64,000 nucleotides of DNA, taken from positions 5,592,501 through 5,656,500 of the forward strand of contig NZ_CP128846.1 in assembly GCF_030388665.1 (NCBI RefSeq). Direction: 5' to 3'. A program made the translations under genes and the position numbers. Shown here in pieces: positions 16,704-24,488 of this stretch. Under the pieces are notes generated by a model, which was not told the DNA's origin, searched no databases, and saw only the letters and a program-made list of their open reading frames with translations. Origin of the DNA: Streptomyces flavofungini (lineage in GTDB: Bacteria > Actinomycetota > Actinomycetes > Streptomycetales > Streptomycetaceae). Each line of letters opens with the position of its first letter. Position 1 is the stretch's first letter.

Positions 16704-18055
16704 CCCACACCTACTGGGCGGAACACGCCTGGCTGGAGCCGACCGTCGAGGCCGGCGTCGCCCTCGACGTCGACGCGGACGGCCGGATCGCCGCCGTCCG
16801 CCGGGGCGTCGACGCCCCGCCGCCCGGCGCGACCGTCCTGCGCGGGCTGACCCTGCCGGGCCTCGCCAACGCCCACTCGCACGCCTTCCACCGCGCGCTG
16901 CGTTCCACCGTCCAGGTGGGCAGCGGCACGTTCTGGACGTGGCGCGAGGTCATGTACTCGGTGGCCGACCGGCTCACCCCGGAGACGTACCACGCCCTCG
17001 CGCGGGCCGTGTACGCGGAGATGGCGCTCGCCGGGGTCACGGCCGTCGGCGAGTTCCACTACCTGCACCACGCGCCCGGCGGCGCCCGCTACGCCGACCC
17101 CAACGCCATGGGCGAGGCCCTGATCGCCGCAGCGGCCGACGCGGGCATCCGCATCACGCTCCTCGACACGGCGTACGTCGCGGCGGGCCTGCGCGGCGCC
17201 GCCGAGGGCGAGCCTCCGAACCACCACCAACTGCGCTTCTCCGACGGCACGACCGAGGCCTGGGCCGAGCGGGTCTCCCTCCTGAAGGAGGGCGACCGGG
17301 AGCACGTGCGCGTGGGCGCGGCCGTCCACTCCGTACGGGCCGTGCCCGCACGGCAGTTGGGGACCGTCGCCGAGTGGGCCGCCGAGCGCGGCGCGCCGCT
17401 GCACGTCCACCTCTCCGAGCAGACCGCCGAGAACGACGCCTGCCTCGCCGTGCACGGCCGTACGCCGACACAGCTCCTCGCCGACCACGGCGTGCTCGGC
17501 GCGCGCACCACCGGCGTCCACAACACCCACCTCACCGACGCCGACATCGCCCTCATCGGCGGCTCCGGCACCGGCACCTGCATGTGCCCGACCACCGAGC
17601 GCGACCTCGCCGACGGCATCGGGCCCGCGCCCGCCCTCCAGCGCGCCGGCAGCCCCCTCTCCCTGGGCAGCGACAGCCACGCCGTCATCGACCTCTTCGA
17701 AGAGGCGCGGGCCATGGAGCTGAACGAACGTCTCCGTTCGCGCACCCGTGGGCACTTCACCGCCGCCGCCCTCCTGCGGGCCGCCTCCGCCGACGGGCAC
17801 GCCGCCCTCGGCTGGGGCGACGCCGGTGCCCTCGAAGCCGGTGCCCTCGCCGACTTCACCACCGTCGCCCTCGACTCCGTCCGCACGGCCGGGGCGGTGC
17901 CGCGGCTCGCGGCGGAGGTGGCCGTGTTCGCCGCCTCCGCGGTGGACGTGCGGCACACCGTCGTCGGCGGCCGCCACGTCGTCCGCGACGGCGCGCACAA
18001 GTTGATCCCCGACGTGGCGTCGGCACTGGCGGAGGCGGTGACGGCCCTGCACTGA
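16694..18055 (+). CDS. hutF: Formimidoylglutamate deiminase
   Basis: 453 residues, amidohydrolase superfamily. Hydrolyses N-formimino-L-glutamate to N-formylglutamate and ammonia. Metal motif PGLANAHSHAFHRAL (residues 55-69), HVHLSEQTAEN (around 236), a later His in GVHNTHLTDADIAL (around 273), and the conserved SLGSDSHAVIDLFEEARAME with the catalytic Asp (around 322). HutF members carry this SHAVID-type segment. GTG 16694 overlaps the end of the M20 gene by ten bases, confirming the operon. After it comes a 381-base gap filled by dispersed repeats. Confidence 0.93.
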   Translation: MPVTHTYWAEHAWLEPTVEAGVALDVDADGRIAAVRRGVDAPPPGATVLRGLTLPGLANAHSHAFHRALRSTVQVGSGTFWTWREVMYSVADRLTPETYHALARAVYAEMALAGVTAVGEFHYLHHAPGGARYADPNAMGEALIAAAADAGIRITLLDTAYVAAGLRGAAEGEPPNHHQLRFSDGTTEAWAERVSLLKEGDREHVRVGAAVHSVRAVPARQLGTVAEWAAERGAPLHVHLSEQTAENDACLAVHGRTPTQLLADHGVLGARTTGVHNTHLTDADIALIGGSGTGTCMCPTTERDLADGIGPAPALQRAGSPLSLGSDSHAVIDLFEEARAMELNERLRSRTRGHFTAAALLRAASADGHAALGWGDAGALEAGALADFTTVALDSVRTAGAVPRLAAEVAVFAASAVDVRHTVVGGRHVVRDGAHKLIPDVASALAEAVTALH

Positions 18056-18061
18056 CCTCCG

Positions 18062-18400
18062 CGGGGCGCCCCGGTCCCACCCCTTCTCCGAAACCGGGGG
18101 CTGCCGCCCCCTGGACCCCCGCTTGTCGGCGCTCCCCGCCTCGTCCTCGACCTCCCCCAAGCTCTCAAGGGGCAGGGGGACCCCACGACGGGCTTTCTCC
18201 CACCCGCCCACCCGCCCGCCCGAACTTGCACCATCTGGCCAACAGCCCGGCCCGTTCCAGCCCGTCCGGCGCTTGAGGACGAGCCGCGAAGCGGCGATCC
18301 GGCGGTGGCTGTCCCACCCGGAGGGGACACCCACCCCGGGGTCCAGGGGCGGAGCCCCGGTTTCGGGAAGGGGTGGGAGTGGGGAGCTCCCGGCAAGGCC
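18062..18400. repeat. Two opposed copies of the dispersed repeat between hutF and hutI
   Basis: The gap 18056-18436 holds an inverse copy (CTTCTCCGAAACCGGGGGCT at 18080-18099) and a direct copy (GGCGGAGCCCCGGTTTCGGG at 18349-18368), plus CAGCCCGTCCGGCGCTTGAG at 18259-18278. Their inverted arrangement can fold into a large hairpin. No gene is seen in the gap. It may attenuate transcription into hutI. Confidence 0.65.
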
Positions 18401-18436
18401 CCCGCCCCTCACCCCCCCCACCCCACGGACAGGACC

Positions 18437-19606
18437 ATGACCACCACCCTCCTCACCAACATCGCCAGCCTCGTCACCAACGACCCCGCCCTCGGCGAAG
18501 GCCCCCTCGGCCTCGTGGAGGACGCCGCCGTCGTCCTGGACGGAGAGACCGTCGCCTGGGTGGGCCCGGCCGCCAAGGCCCCGTCGGCGGACGAGACGTA
18601 CGACGCGCAGGGCCGCGCGGCCATCCCCGGCTTCGTGGACTCCCACTCCCACCTCCTCTTCGCGGGCGACCGCACCAAGGAGTTCAACGCCCGCATGGAG
18701 GGCCGCCCGTACGAGGCGGGCGGCATCCGCACGACGGTCGCGGCGACCCGCGCGGCCACGGACGCGGAGCTGGAGGCGAACGTCACCCACTACCTCCGCG
18801 AGGCCCTGCTCCAGGGCACGACGACGTTCGAGACGAAGTCGGGCTACGGCCTGACGACCGAGGACGAGGCCCGCGCCCTGCGCATCGCGGCCCGCCACAC
18901 GGACGAGGTGACGTTCCTGGGCGCGCACATCGTGTCCCCCGACCTCGCGGACGACCCGGCGGCGTACGTGGCCCTGGTGACCGGCGAGATGCTGGAGGCG
19001 TGCGCGCCGCACGCCCGCTGGGTGGACGTGTTCTGCGAGAAGGGCGCGTTCGACGGGGACCAGGCGCGGGCGATCCTCACGGCGGGCAAGGCGAAGGGCC
19101 TGCACCCGCGTGTGCACGCCAACCAGCTCAGCTACGGCCCGGGCGTCCAGCTCGCCGTGGAGCTGGACGCGGCGAGCGCCGACCACTGCACGCACCTGAC
19201 GGACGCGGACGTGGACGCCCTGGCCAACAGCGGCACGGTGGCGACCCTGCTGCCCGGCGCGGAGTTCTCCACCCGCGCCGAGTGGCCCGACGCCCGCCGC
19301 CTCCTCGACGCGGGCGCCACCGTCGCCCTGTCCACGGACTGCAACCCCGGCTCGTCCTTCACGTCCTCCGTGCCCTTCTGCATCGCCCTCGCCGTACGGG
19401 ACATGGGGATGACCCCGGACGAGGCGCTGTGGGCGGCCACGGCGGGCGGCGCCGCGGCCCTGCGCCGCACGGACGTCGGCCGCCTCGCCCCGGGCGCCCG
19501 CGCCGACCTGGCCCTCCTGGACGCCCCGAGCCACGTCCACCTGGCGTACCGGCCCGGCGTACCGCTGGTGTCGGCCGTGTGGCAGCGCGGCACACGGGTG
19601 CGCTGA
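18437..19606 (+). CDS. hutI: Imidazolonepropionase
   Basis: 389 residues. Opens the imidazolone ring to give N-formimino-L-glutamate, step three of histidine degradation. Amidohydrolase motifs: [17 protein letters not shown] (residues 64-80), the HutI-typical [20 protein letters not shown] (131-150), [19 protein letters not shown] (the metal His, around 227), and [17 protein letters not shown] (around 298). ATG 18437 has a GGACAGGA site. The frame continues upstream through the repeat region but without a better start. Confidence 0.95.
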   Translation: MTTTLLTNIASLVTNDPALGEGPLGLVEDAAVVLDGETVAWVGPAAKAPSADETYDAQGRAAIPGFVDSHSHLLFAGDRTKEFNARMEGRPYEAGGIRTTVAATRAATDAELEANVTHYLREALLQGTTTFETKSGYGLTTEDEARALRIAARHTDEVTFLGAHIVSPDLADDPAAYVALVTGEMLEACAPHARWVDVFCEKGAFDGDQARAILTAGKAKGLHPRVHANQLSYGPGVQLAVELDAASADHCTHLTDADVDALANSGTVATLLPGAEFSTRAEWPDARRLLDAGATVALSTDCNPGSSFTSSVPFCIALAVRDMGMTPDEALWAATAGGAAALRRTDVGRLAPGARADLALLDAPSHVHLAYRPGVPLVSAVWQRGTRVR

Positions 19607-19639
19607 CGGGTCCGCGGGCCCGCGGACCAGCAGGAGCCC

Positions 19640-19705
19640 GCAGACGCAGAGACACAGAGACGTAGAGACACAGAGACACAGAGACACAGAGACGCAGAGA
19701 CGCAG
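19640..19705. repeat. AGACACAG-type short tandem repeat
   Basis: About eight imperfect copies of AGACACAG (some AGACGCAG or AGACGTAG) in a row between the hutI stop and the terminator. Its low GC stands out against the surroundings. No coding role is apparent. Confidence 0.75.
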
Positions 19706-19750
19706 AACGGCTTGGGGGCCGCCCACCATCAGGGCGGCCCCCAAGCCGTT
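19706..19750. terminator. 19-bp perfect hairpin between hutI and sigma factor
   Basis: AACGGCTTGGGGGCCGCCC (19706-19724) pairs without mismatch with 19732-19750 across a seven-base loop. It lies between the convergent hutI and sigma-factor genes and can end transcription from both sides. Confidence 0.85.
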
Positions 19751-19772
19751 CGCGTGTCCGCTGCGGACGTCG

Positions 19773-20789
19773 CTACTCCTCCAGCGTCAGCCCCTTGCGG
19801 AGCCGCACCAGCGTGCGGGAGAGCAGCCGTGACACATGCATCTGCGAGATGCCCAGTTCCTCACCGATCTCCGACTGCGTCATGTTGGCGACGAAGCGCA
19901 GGGAGAGGATCTTCCGGTCCCGGGGCGGGAGTTCGGCGATCAGCGGCTTCAGGGACTCGACGTACTCGATGCCTTCGAGGCCGTGGTCCTCGTAGCCGAT
20001 GCGGTCGGCGAGCGCGCCCTCGGAGTCGTCCTCCTCGGGCTGGGCGTCCAGGGAGCTCGCGGTGTAGGCGTTGGACGCGGCCATGCCCTCGACGACCTCT
20101 TCGTTCGAGATGCCGAGGCGCTCGGCGAGTTCGGCCACTGTCGGCGCGCGGTCGAACTTCTGGGCGAGTTCGTCGCCCGCCTTGGCGAGGTCGAGGCGGA
20201 GCTCCTGGAGCCGACGCGGCACGCGCACCGACCACGACGTGTCGCGGAAGAAACGCTTGATCTCGCCGACGATCGTCGGCATCGCGAACGTGGGGAACTC
20301 GACGCCGCGGCTGAGCTCGAAGCGGTCGATCGCCTTGATCAGGCCGATGGTGCCGACCTGGATGATGTCCTCCATCGGCTCGCTGCGGGAGCGGAACCGG
20401 GAGGCGGCGAACTTCACCAGGGCGAGGTTCAGTTCGACGAGGGTGTTGCGCACGTACGCGTACTCGTGCGTGCCTTCCTCGAGGGACTCAAGGCGCTCGA
20501 AGAGGGTCTTGGACAGCGCGCGGGCGTCCAGCGGCGCCACTTCGTCGTACGGGGGGATCTCGGGGAGCCCGGACAGGCTCTCGGCGATGTGCTCGGCCCG
20601 CTCGTCGTCGAGGGTGGCGGGGGCGGCAGCGGTGCAGGCGCCGTCGGCGAGCGGGGGCTCGGCCGTCGCGGCCCGTGCGCCCTCGTGGGCGGGACCCGGG
20701 ATGCCGGGGGCCCTGTGGGCCTGGGTGCGGTTCGGCGGGGGTGTCGACGTCGCCTGGTCAGTGCGCGATTCGTCGAGCCGGGGTGACAT
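19773..20789 (-). CDS. SigB/SigF-family RNA polymerase sigma factor
   Basis: 338 residues. After a disordered N-terminus of about 75 residues come region 2 (VELNLALVKFAASRFRSRSE, then DIIQVGTIGLIKAIDRFELS and VEFPTFAMPTIVGEIKRFFR), region 3 (RVPRRLQELRLDLAKAGDEL) and region 4 (LPPRDRKILSLRFVANMTQS, then IGEELGISQMHVSRLLSRTL). This is the stress/differentiation SigB/SigF/SigG class, which is held by an anti-sigma kinase and freed by a STAS antagonist; both partner types are encoded just upstream on the opposite strand. ATG 20789 has GGAGGAG close upstream and is preferred to 20813. Position suggests S. coelicolor sigI or a close relative (recalled, not checked). Confidence 0.92.
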   Translation of the reverse strand: MSPRLDESRTDQATSTPPPNRTQAHRAPGIPGPAHEGARAATAEPPLADGACTAAAPATLDDERAEHIAESLSGLPEIPPYDEVAPLDARALSKTLFERLESLEEGTHEYAYVRNTLVELNLALVKFAASRFRSRSEPMEDIIQVGTIGLIKAIDRFELSRGVEFPTFAMPTIVGEIKRFFRDTSWSVRVPRRLQELRLDLAKAGDELAQKFDRAPTVAELAERLGISNEEVVEGMAASNAYTASSLDAQPEEDDSEGALADRIGYEDHGLEGIEYVESLKPLIAELPPRDRKILSLRFVANMTQSEIGEELGISQMHVSRLLSRTLVRLRKGLTLEE

Positions 20790-21061
20790 GGTCTCCTCCA
20801 TCGTTCTCGGCATATGGCTGCCGATGCCACTACGTGCACTGCGGTGTGCGGCGCCTCCATGGCCGTCCGTGTCGATTGGTGTCTCTTCTACCCCTACCCG
20901 CTTCCGCGTCGGAGTCGCAAGTGCGCTCTGTGGTGAAATGTCCGAATTCTGGAGGTTGTTCGGCTACCAGAGGCCGTAGGGAAGGCGTAATGTTCAGGGG
21001 CGTCACCGTGCGTCTCGGCGCGCGGTAAACAGCCCACGACGGTCGGGAAGAGAGTGACGGC

Positions 21062-21430
21062 ATGGACCGCGGGACGGTCGGCAGTGCACATAGGGGCCGG
21101 CTTCTGGTCGAAGTCCGGAAAGAGGGCCGCAGCGCCGTGGTGACCCCGGCGGGTGAGTTGGATCACCACACCGCCGATCTGTTGCGCGAGCCGCTTGAGG
21201 CCTGTGTCGACGACGGCTTTCAGCGCCTCGTGGTCGACTGCTCACGACTCGAGTTCTGTGATTCGACGGGACTGAACGTACTCCTCGGTGCCCGGCTCAA
21301 GGCCGAGGCCGTGGGGGGCGGGGTCCACCTGGCGGGGATGCTGCCGGTGGTGGCCCGGGTGTTCGAGATCACGGGAGCCGATGCCGTCTTCACCGTCCAC
21401 GAGACGCTCGAAGCGGCACTGGCCGACTGA
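21062..21430 (+). CDS. STAS-domain anti-sigma factor antagonist
   Basis: 122 residues, one STAS domain. LLVEVRKEGRSAVVTPAGEL at the front, and the phosphoacceptor motif DCSRLEFCDSTGLNVLLGAR (residues 59-78), in which the Ser of DSTGLN is the site phosphorylated by the anti-sigma kinase. Unphosphorylated protein binds the kinase and releases sigma. It is divergent from the sigma gene and upstream of the HATPase gene, completing a partner-switching module. ATG 21062 was taken. Confidence 0.92.
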   Translation: MDRGTVGSAHRGRLLVEVRKEGRSAVVTPAGELDHHTADLLREPLEACVDDGFQRLVVDCSRLEFCDSTGLNVLLGARLKAEAVGGGVHLAGMLPVVARVFEITGADAVFTVHETLEAALAD

Positions 21431-21481
21431 GTCGGGGTGATTCTCGCGCATGGCGCAAAGAGTTACGCGTCAGTTGTCGCT

Positions 21482-21510
21482 GTGTGATCTTTGCGTTACC
21501 AGCGTCACAC
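21482..21510. promoter_or_regulatory. Inverted repeat GTGTGA-N17-TCACAC
   Basis: GTGTGA at 21482-21487 and TCACAC at 21505-21510 in the 286-base gap between the STAS and HATPase genes. The gap also holds repeated AAGTCATTCA words at 21594-21620. It could be an operator, but half-sites this short arise by chance. Confidence 0.3.
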
Positions 21511-21716
21511 GGTTCGTGCAGAATCCATGGGTGTCCGGGCGATTCGACAGGGCAGGAGAGACTCTGAGTCCGTCGTCCACATCCATCAAGTCATTCAAGT
21601 CATTCATCAAGTCAAAGTCAGAACGGCAAGCGGCCGGGAAGGCAGCTGGGCGGGGGTCCGCCGGTCGCCGCACTTCCTCCCTTGTCCAGTCCTCTTGTCG
21701 GTGAGGTGAAGTGCTG

Positions 21717-22226
21717 ATGAGCACCACCCGGCCTTACTCGCCGGGCGACCGCGGCCCGGAGTCGGAGGCCGCCGTCGCGGATGCTCCCGCGCCCGCGGCC
21801 ACCCCGGAGTCCGGGGGCCGCCAGGTCCGCAGGCTGAGCCTGAACGGGGCGAGCGGCGTCGTGCCGCTCTCGCGCGACTTCACCCGGGAGGCGCTGCACG
21901 CCTGGGGCTGGCTGCCCGCGGCGGGCGCCGACCGCCGCGCCGCCGCCGAGGACGTGCTGCTCGTCGTCTCCGAGCTGGTCACCAACGCGTGCCTGCACGC
22001 GGAGGGCCCCGAGGAGCTGTGGCTCTCGTGCGACGGCAAGACCCTGCGCGTCGAGGTCTCCGACCGCGGCGCGGGCCAGCCCGCGCCGCGCACCCCGCAC
22101 CGCGCCGGCCGCCCCGGCGGGCACGGCATGTTCATCGTGCAGCGCCTGTGCCTCGACTGGGGGGTCGTGCGCACACCCGGGTCGACCGGCAAGACGGTCT
22201 GGGCGGAGCTGGGCGCGCCGGGCTAG
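21717..22226 (+). CDS. HATPase_c anti-sigma regulatory kinase (RsbW-like)
   Basis: 169 residues. Histidine-kinase-like ATPase fold: N box EDVLLVVSELVTNACLHAEG (residues 79-98), G1 VEVSDRGAGQPAPRTPH (112-128), and the lid GRPGGHGMFIVQRLCLDWGV (132-151). Such proteins bind the sigma factor and phosphorylate the STAS antagonist. The GAGG site at 21703-21706 suits ATG 21717 (ten bases) or GTG 21711 (four bases). It is separated from the STAS gene by 286 bases, so it may have its own promoter. Confidence 0.9.
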   Translation: MSTTRPYSPGDRGPESEAAVADAPAPAATPESGGRQVRRLSLNGASGVVPLSRDFTREALHAWGWLPAAGADRRAAAEDVLLVVSELVTNACLHAEGPEELWLSCDGKTLRVEVSDRGAGQPAPRTPHRAGRPGGHGMFIVQRLCLDWGVVRTPGSTGKTVWAELGAPG

Positions 22227-22310
22227 CGCGCCCACCGAGCCCGCCACGCCGCTCCACCCCCCCTTCCGCCCTGCTCCACCCACCCCGCTCCGCTCTGTTC
22301 CATCCGTTCC

Positions 22311-22407
22311 GGTCCGCCCGGATCCATTCGCTCCGGATCCCCCCGGATCCATCCGCTCCGGTCCACCCGGATCCATTCGCTTCGGACCGCCCGGATCCAT
22401 TCGCTCC
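22311..22407. repeat. Four tandem 24-25 bp units
   Basis: Units start at 22311, 22335, 22360 and 22384, each close to GGTCCGCCCGGATCCATTCG followed by CTCC. Degenerate extra units flank them. They lie in the 486-base gap 22227-22712, which is otherwise Pro-codon-like GC-rich sequence. There are no spacers between units. The upstream region of the next gene follows from about 22600. Confidence 0.7.
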
Positions 22408-22712
22408 GGTCCACGCCACCGCGCACAGCCCCGCCTGGATTCGCCCCCACCCCGCCCCCGGCTTCCGGCCATCCGGCCCCCGCCCCCCGGGCCCCTTCCG
22501 TCACCCCGGCGCCCTCGCGCCCCCGGCCGCCGTCGCCGAACGGCCGCCGCCCCGCTTCCCCCGACGCGTCGGATCAGCACGGATCCGGCGCGTCCTTTGT
22601 CTTCCCTCGGCAAGGCCCCGGGCGTACCTTGAGCGCCAAATCTGATGTGCCGTCAGTAAATTCGCACAGCGGCACGGACTCGCCCGCACCACCGGCATGA
22701 GGGGAAAACGAG

Positions 22713-23471
22713 GTGTCGTACCAGAAACAGACGGCCGCGCTCGTGCTCGCCACGGCCATGGCCGGATCGGCTCTGCTCCTTGCCGCACCCGCCGCCCAGG
22801 CCGAGGTCCAGGACGTGGACTACCAGTGCAAGACGCCCATCGGGAACAAGGGGGCGGTCTCGCCCATCGACATCAAGAGCGTCAAGAGCGGCAGCGGTTA
22901 CAAGCTCACGATGTCCTTCCAGAAGGGCGTCTCCTCCAGCCCCGTCGAACTCGGCAAGGGCGCGATGAAGCCCAGCGCGGTGATCAAGCTGGGCGGCGCC
23001 GAGAGCGGCACGGTCGCGGTCTCCGGACCCACCAACGCGGCGGCGATCCCGGCCAACACCCCCATCAAGATCAGCGACTTGTCGGGCACGTACACGCCGA
23101 AGAAGTCGGGCAAGGTCACGTTCACGGCCGGGGTCCTGACGATCAAGGCGCTCGGTACGACCACGACGTGTACGCCCGCGAACAACCCCAAGCCGTCCCT
23201 GACCCTGGACGTCAAGGGGACCGGCGGCTCCGGCGGTTCCGGCGGTTCCGGTCAGGACACGGGAGCGGGCTCGACGGCCGGCTCGGGTTCCGGCTCCGGT
23301 TCCGACGCCGGGTCCGGCTCGGGCGACCAGGCCGGCGGCGAGGAACTCCCGCAGACCGGACCCACCGACTCCGCCATCGCCCTCGGCACCCTCGGCGGCA
23401 CCGTGCTGCTCGCGGGCGCCGCAGGAGTGCTCTGGCTGACCCGGCGCAACCAGGCGGCACGGTCGCGCTGA
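22713..23471 (+). CDS. Secreted LPXTG surface protein with CKTPIG domain
   Basis: 252 residues. Sec signal peptide (residues 1-30, ending AAPAAQAEV), one globular domain of about 135 residues (30-168) with two cysteines (QCKTPIGNKG and TTTTCTPAN), a Gly/Ser linker (169-208), the sortase signal LPQTG (about 212), a hydrophobic helix and an RRNQAARSR tail. It should be cleaved by sortase and joined to the wall. The domain recurs in the protein at 25716-27230 (YRCKTPIGDK, TTTTCTPAK). GTG 22713 has GAGGGG upstream. First gene of a four-gene plus-strand set. Confidence 0.85.
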   Translation: MSYQKQTAALVLATAMAGSALLLAAPAAQAEVQDVDYQCKTPIGNKGAVSPIDIKSVKSGSGYKLTMSFQKGVSSSPVELGKGAMKPSAVIKLGGAESGTVAVSGPTNAAAIPANTPIKISDLSGTYTPKKSGKVTFTAGVLTIKALGTTTTCTPANNPKPSLTLDVKGTGGSGGSGGSGQDTGAGSTAGSGSGSGSDAGSGSGDQAGGEELPQTGPTDSAIALGTLGGTVLLAGAAGVLWLTRRNQAARSR

Positions 23472-23510
23472 CCTTTCCCGGAGACCGGGTGCGAACACGG
23501 GGAGCCGCCG

Positions 23511-24488
23511 ATGCCGCCGATGCCGCTGATGCCGTCGACGTGGAGCGCGCGCGGGGCGCGGGCGCTGTGCGCGGGCGCCGCCGTGCTGCTCGCGTCGTGG
23601 TGCGCGGCACCGGCGCCGGGCGCGCGTGCCGCCGAGGCGGGTGGCCCGGTGCGCGCCGTCGACGTCGGTCACGGCGCTGTCGGCAGCCGCGTCGAGAGCG
23701 TCGTCGACAGCGGTACCGCCTGGTCCATCGCGCCCTCCGCGGGCAGCGGCTCGCGGGCCGCGCGGTCCGACGGACGGCCCTGCTTCTACGCGGAGGGCGC
23801 CCCCGGCGCCGTGCTCAAGGACACCCTGTCGGTCACCAACCCCGGCGCTGCCCCGCGCACCGTGACCCTGCGCGGCGCCGGACCCGCGGGCACCGGAAAG
23901 TGGCTCGCGTTCGCGCGGCGCCAGGTGACCGTGCCGCCGCGGACACGGGCCGAGGTGCCGTTCACGGTGACGGTGCCGCCGGGTGCCGCGCCCGGAGACC
24001 GCCTCGGTGAGGTCGTGGCGCGCGGCGGCGGGCGGGACGCGCGGGTCGCCGTGCGGCTGCGGGTGAGCGGGCCCGCGCTCGCCGCGCTCACCGTGGAGCG
24101 GGTGCGCGTCGACGCGGGGGCGCGCCGGATCTCGTACGACCTGGTCAACCGCGGCACCACCGTGCTCGCGCCGCAGGTCGTGGTGCGGGCCGACGGGATG
24201 TTCGGCGAACTGCTCGACCGGCGGGCGCGGCAGGTCCCGAGCGAACTCGCGCCCGGTCGGCGGGTGTCCCTGAGCGAGCCCTGGGACGGGGTGCCCGCGC
24301 TCGACTCGGTGGACGTGCGCCTGACGGTGACCGCGGCGGGCGGGGTGGCGGAGCGGGCGAGCGCCTCCGCCCTGATCGTGCCGTGGCCCGAGGTCGTGGG
24401 GAGCGCGGTCGGGGGTGCCGCGGTGGTCGTGGGGGGCTTTGTCTGGGTACGTCGGCGTCGGCGGGCGGAGGTCTGCGGTGATGGTTGA
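23511..24488 (+). CDS. Exported protein, DUF916-like, membrane-anchored
   Basis: 325 residues. Signal peptide (residues 1-40), then a beta-rich extracellular region with VLKDTLSVTNPGAAPRTVTL and TVPPGAAPGDRLGEVVA, which resembles the DUF916/WxL-interacting type of cell-surface protein. A C-terminal transmembrane helix (AVGGAAVVVGGFVWV) is followed by RRRRRAEVCGDG. ATG 23511 has GGGGAG six bases upstream; several nearby ATGs in the same frame are alternatives. It overlaps the next gene by eight bases. Probably assembles with the neighbouring sortase substrates on the cell surface (inference). Confidence 0.75.
   Translation: MPPMPLMPSTWSARGARALCAGAAVLLASWCAAPAPGARAAEAGGPVRAVDVGHGAVGSRVESVVDSGTAWSIAPSAGSGSRAARSDGRPCFYAEGAPGAVLKDTLSVTNPGAAPRTVTLRGAGPAGTGKWLAFARRQVTVPPRTRAEVPFTVTVPPGAAPGDRLGEVVARGGGRDARVAVRLRVSGPALAALTVERVRVDAGARRISYDLVNRGTTVLAPQVVVRADGMFGELLDRRARQVPSELAPGRRVSLSEPWDGVPALDSVDVRLTVTAAGGVAERASASALIVPWPEVVGSAVGGAAVVVGGFVWVRRRRRAEVCGDG

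Noticed and set aside
16196..19744. A 1182-residue minus-strand open frame across the hut genes
   Set aside because: Its residues are Gly/Ala/Arg/Val-rich shadow of hutF and hutI, which have clear motifs on the plus strand. Long antisense frames are normal at this GC content.
20860..20935. A SigB-type promoter (GTTT-N-GGGTA) before the sigma gene
   Set aside because: GGGTAG words occur on the minus strand near 20895, but no matching upstream -35 element was found at proper spacing.
22311..22407. Tandem 24-bp units as a CRISPR array
   Set aside because: Units abut with no spacers, they are imperfect, and no cas gene is near.
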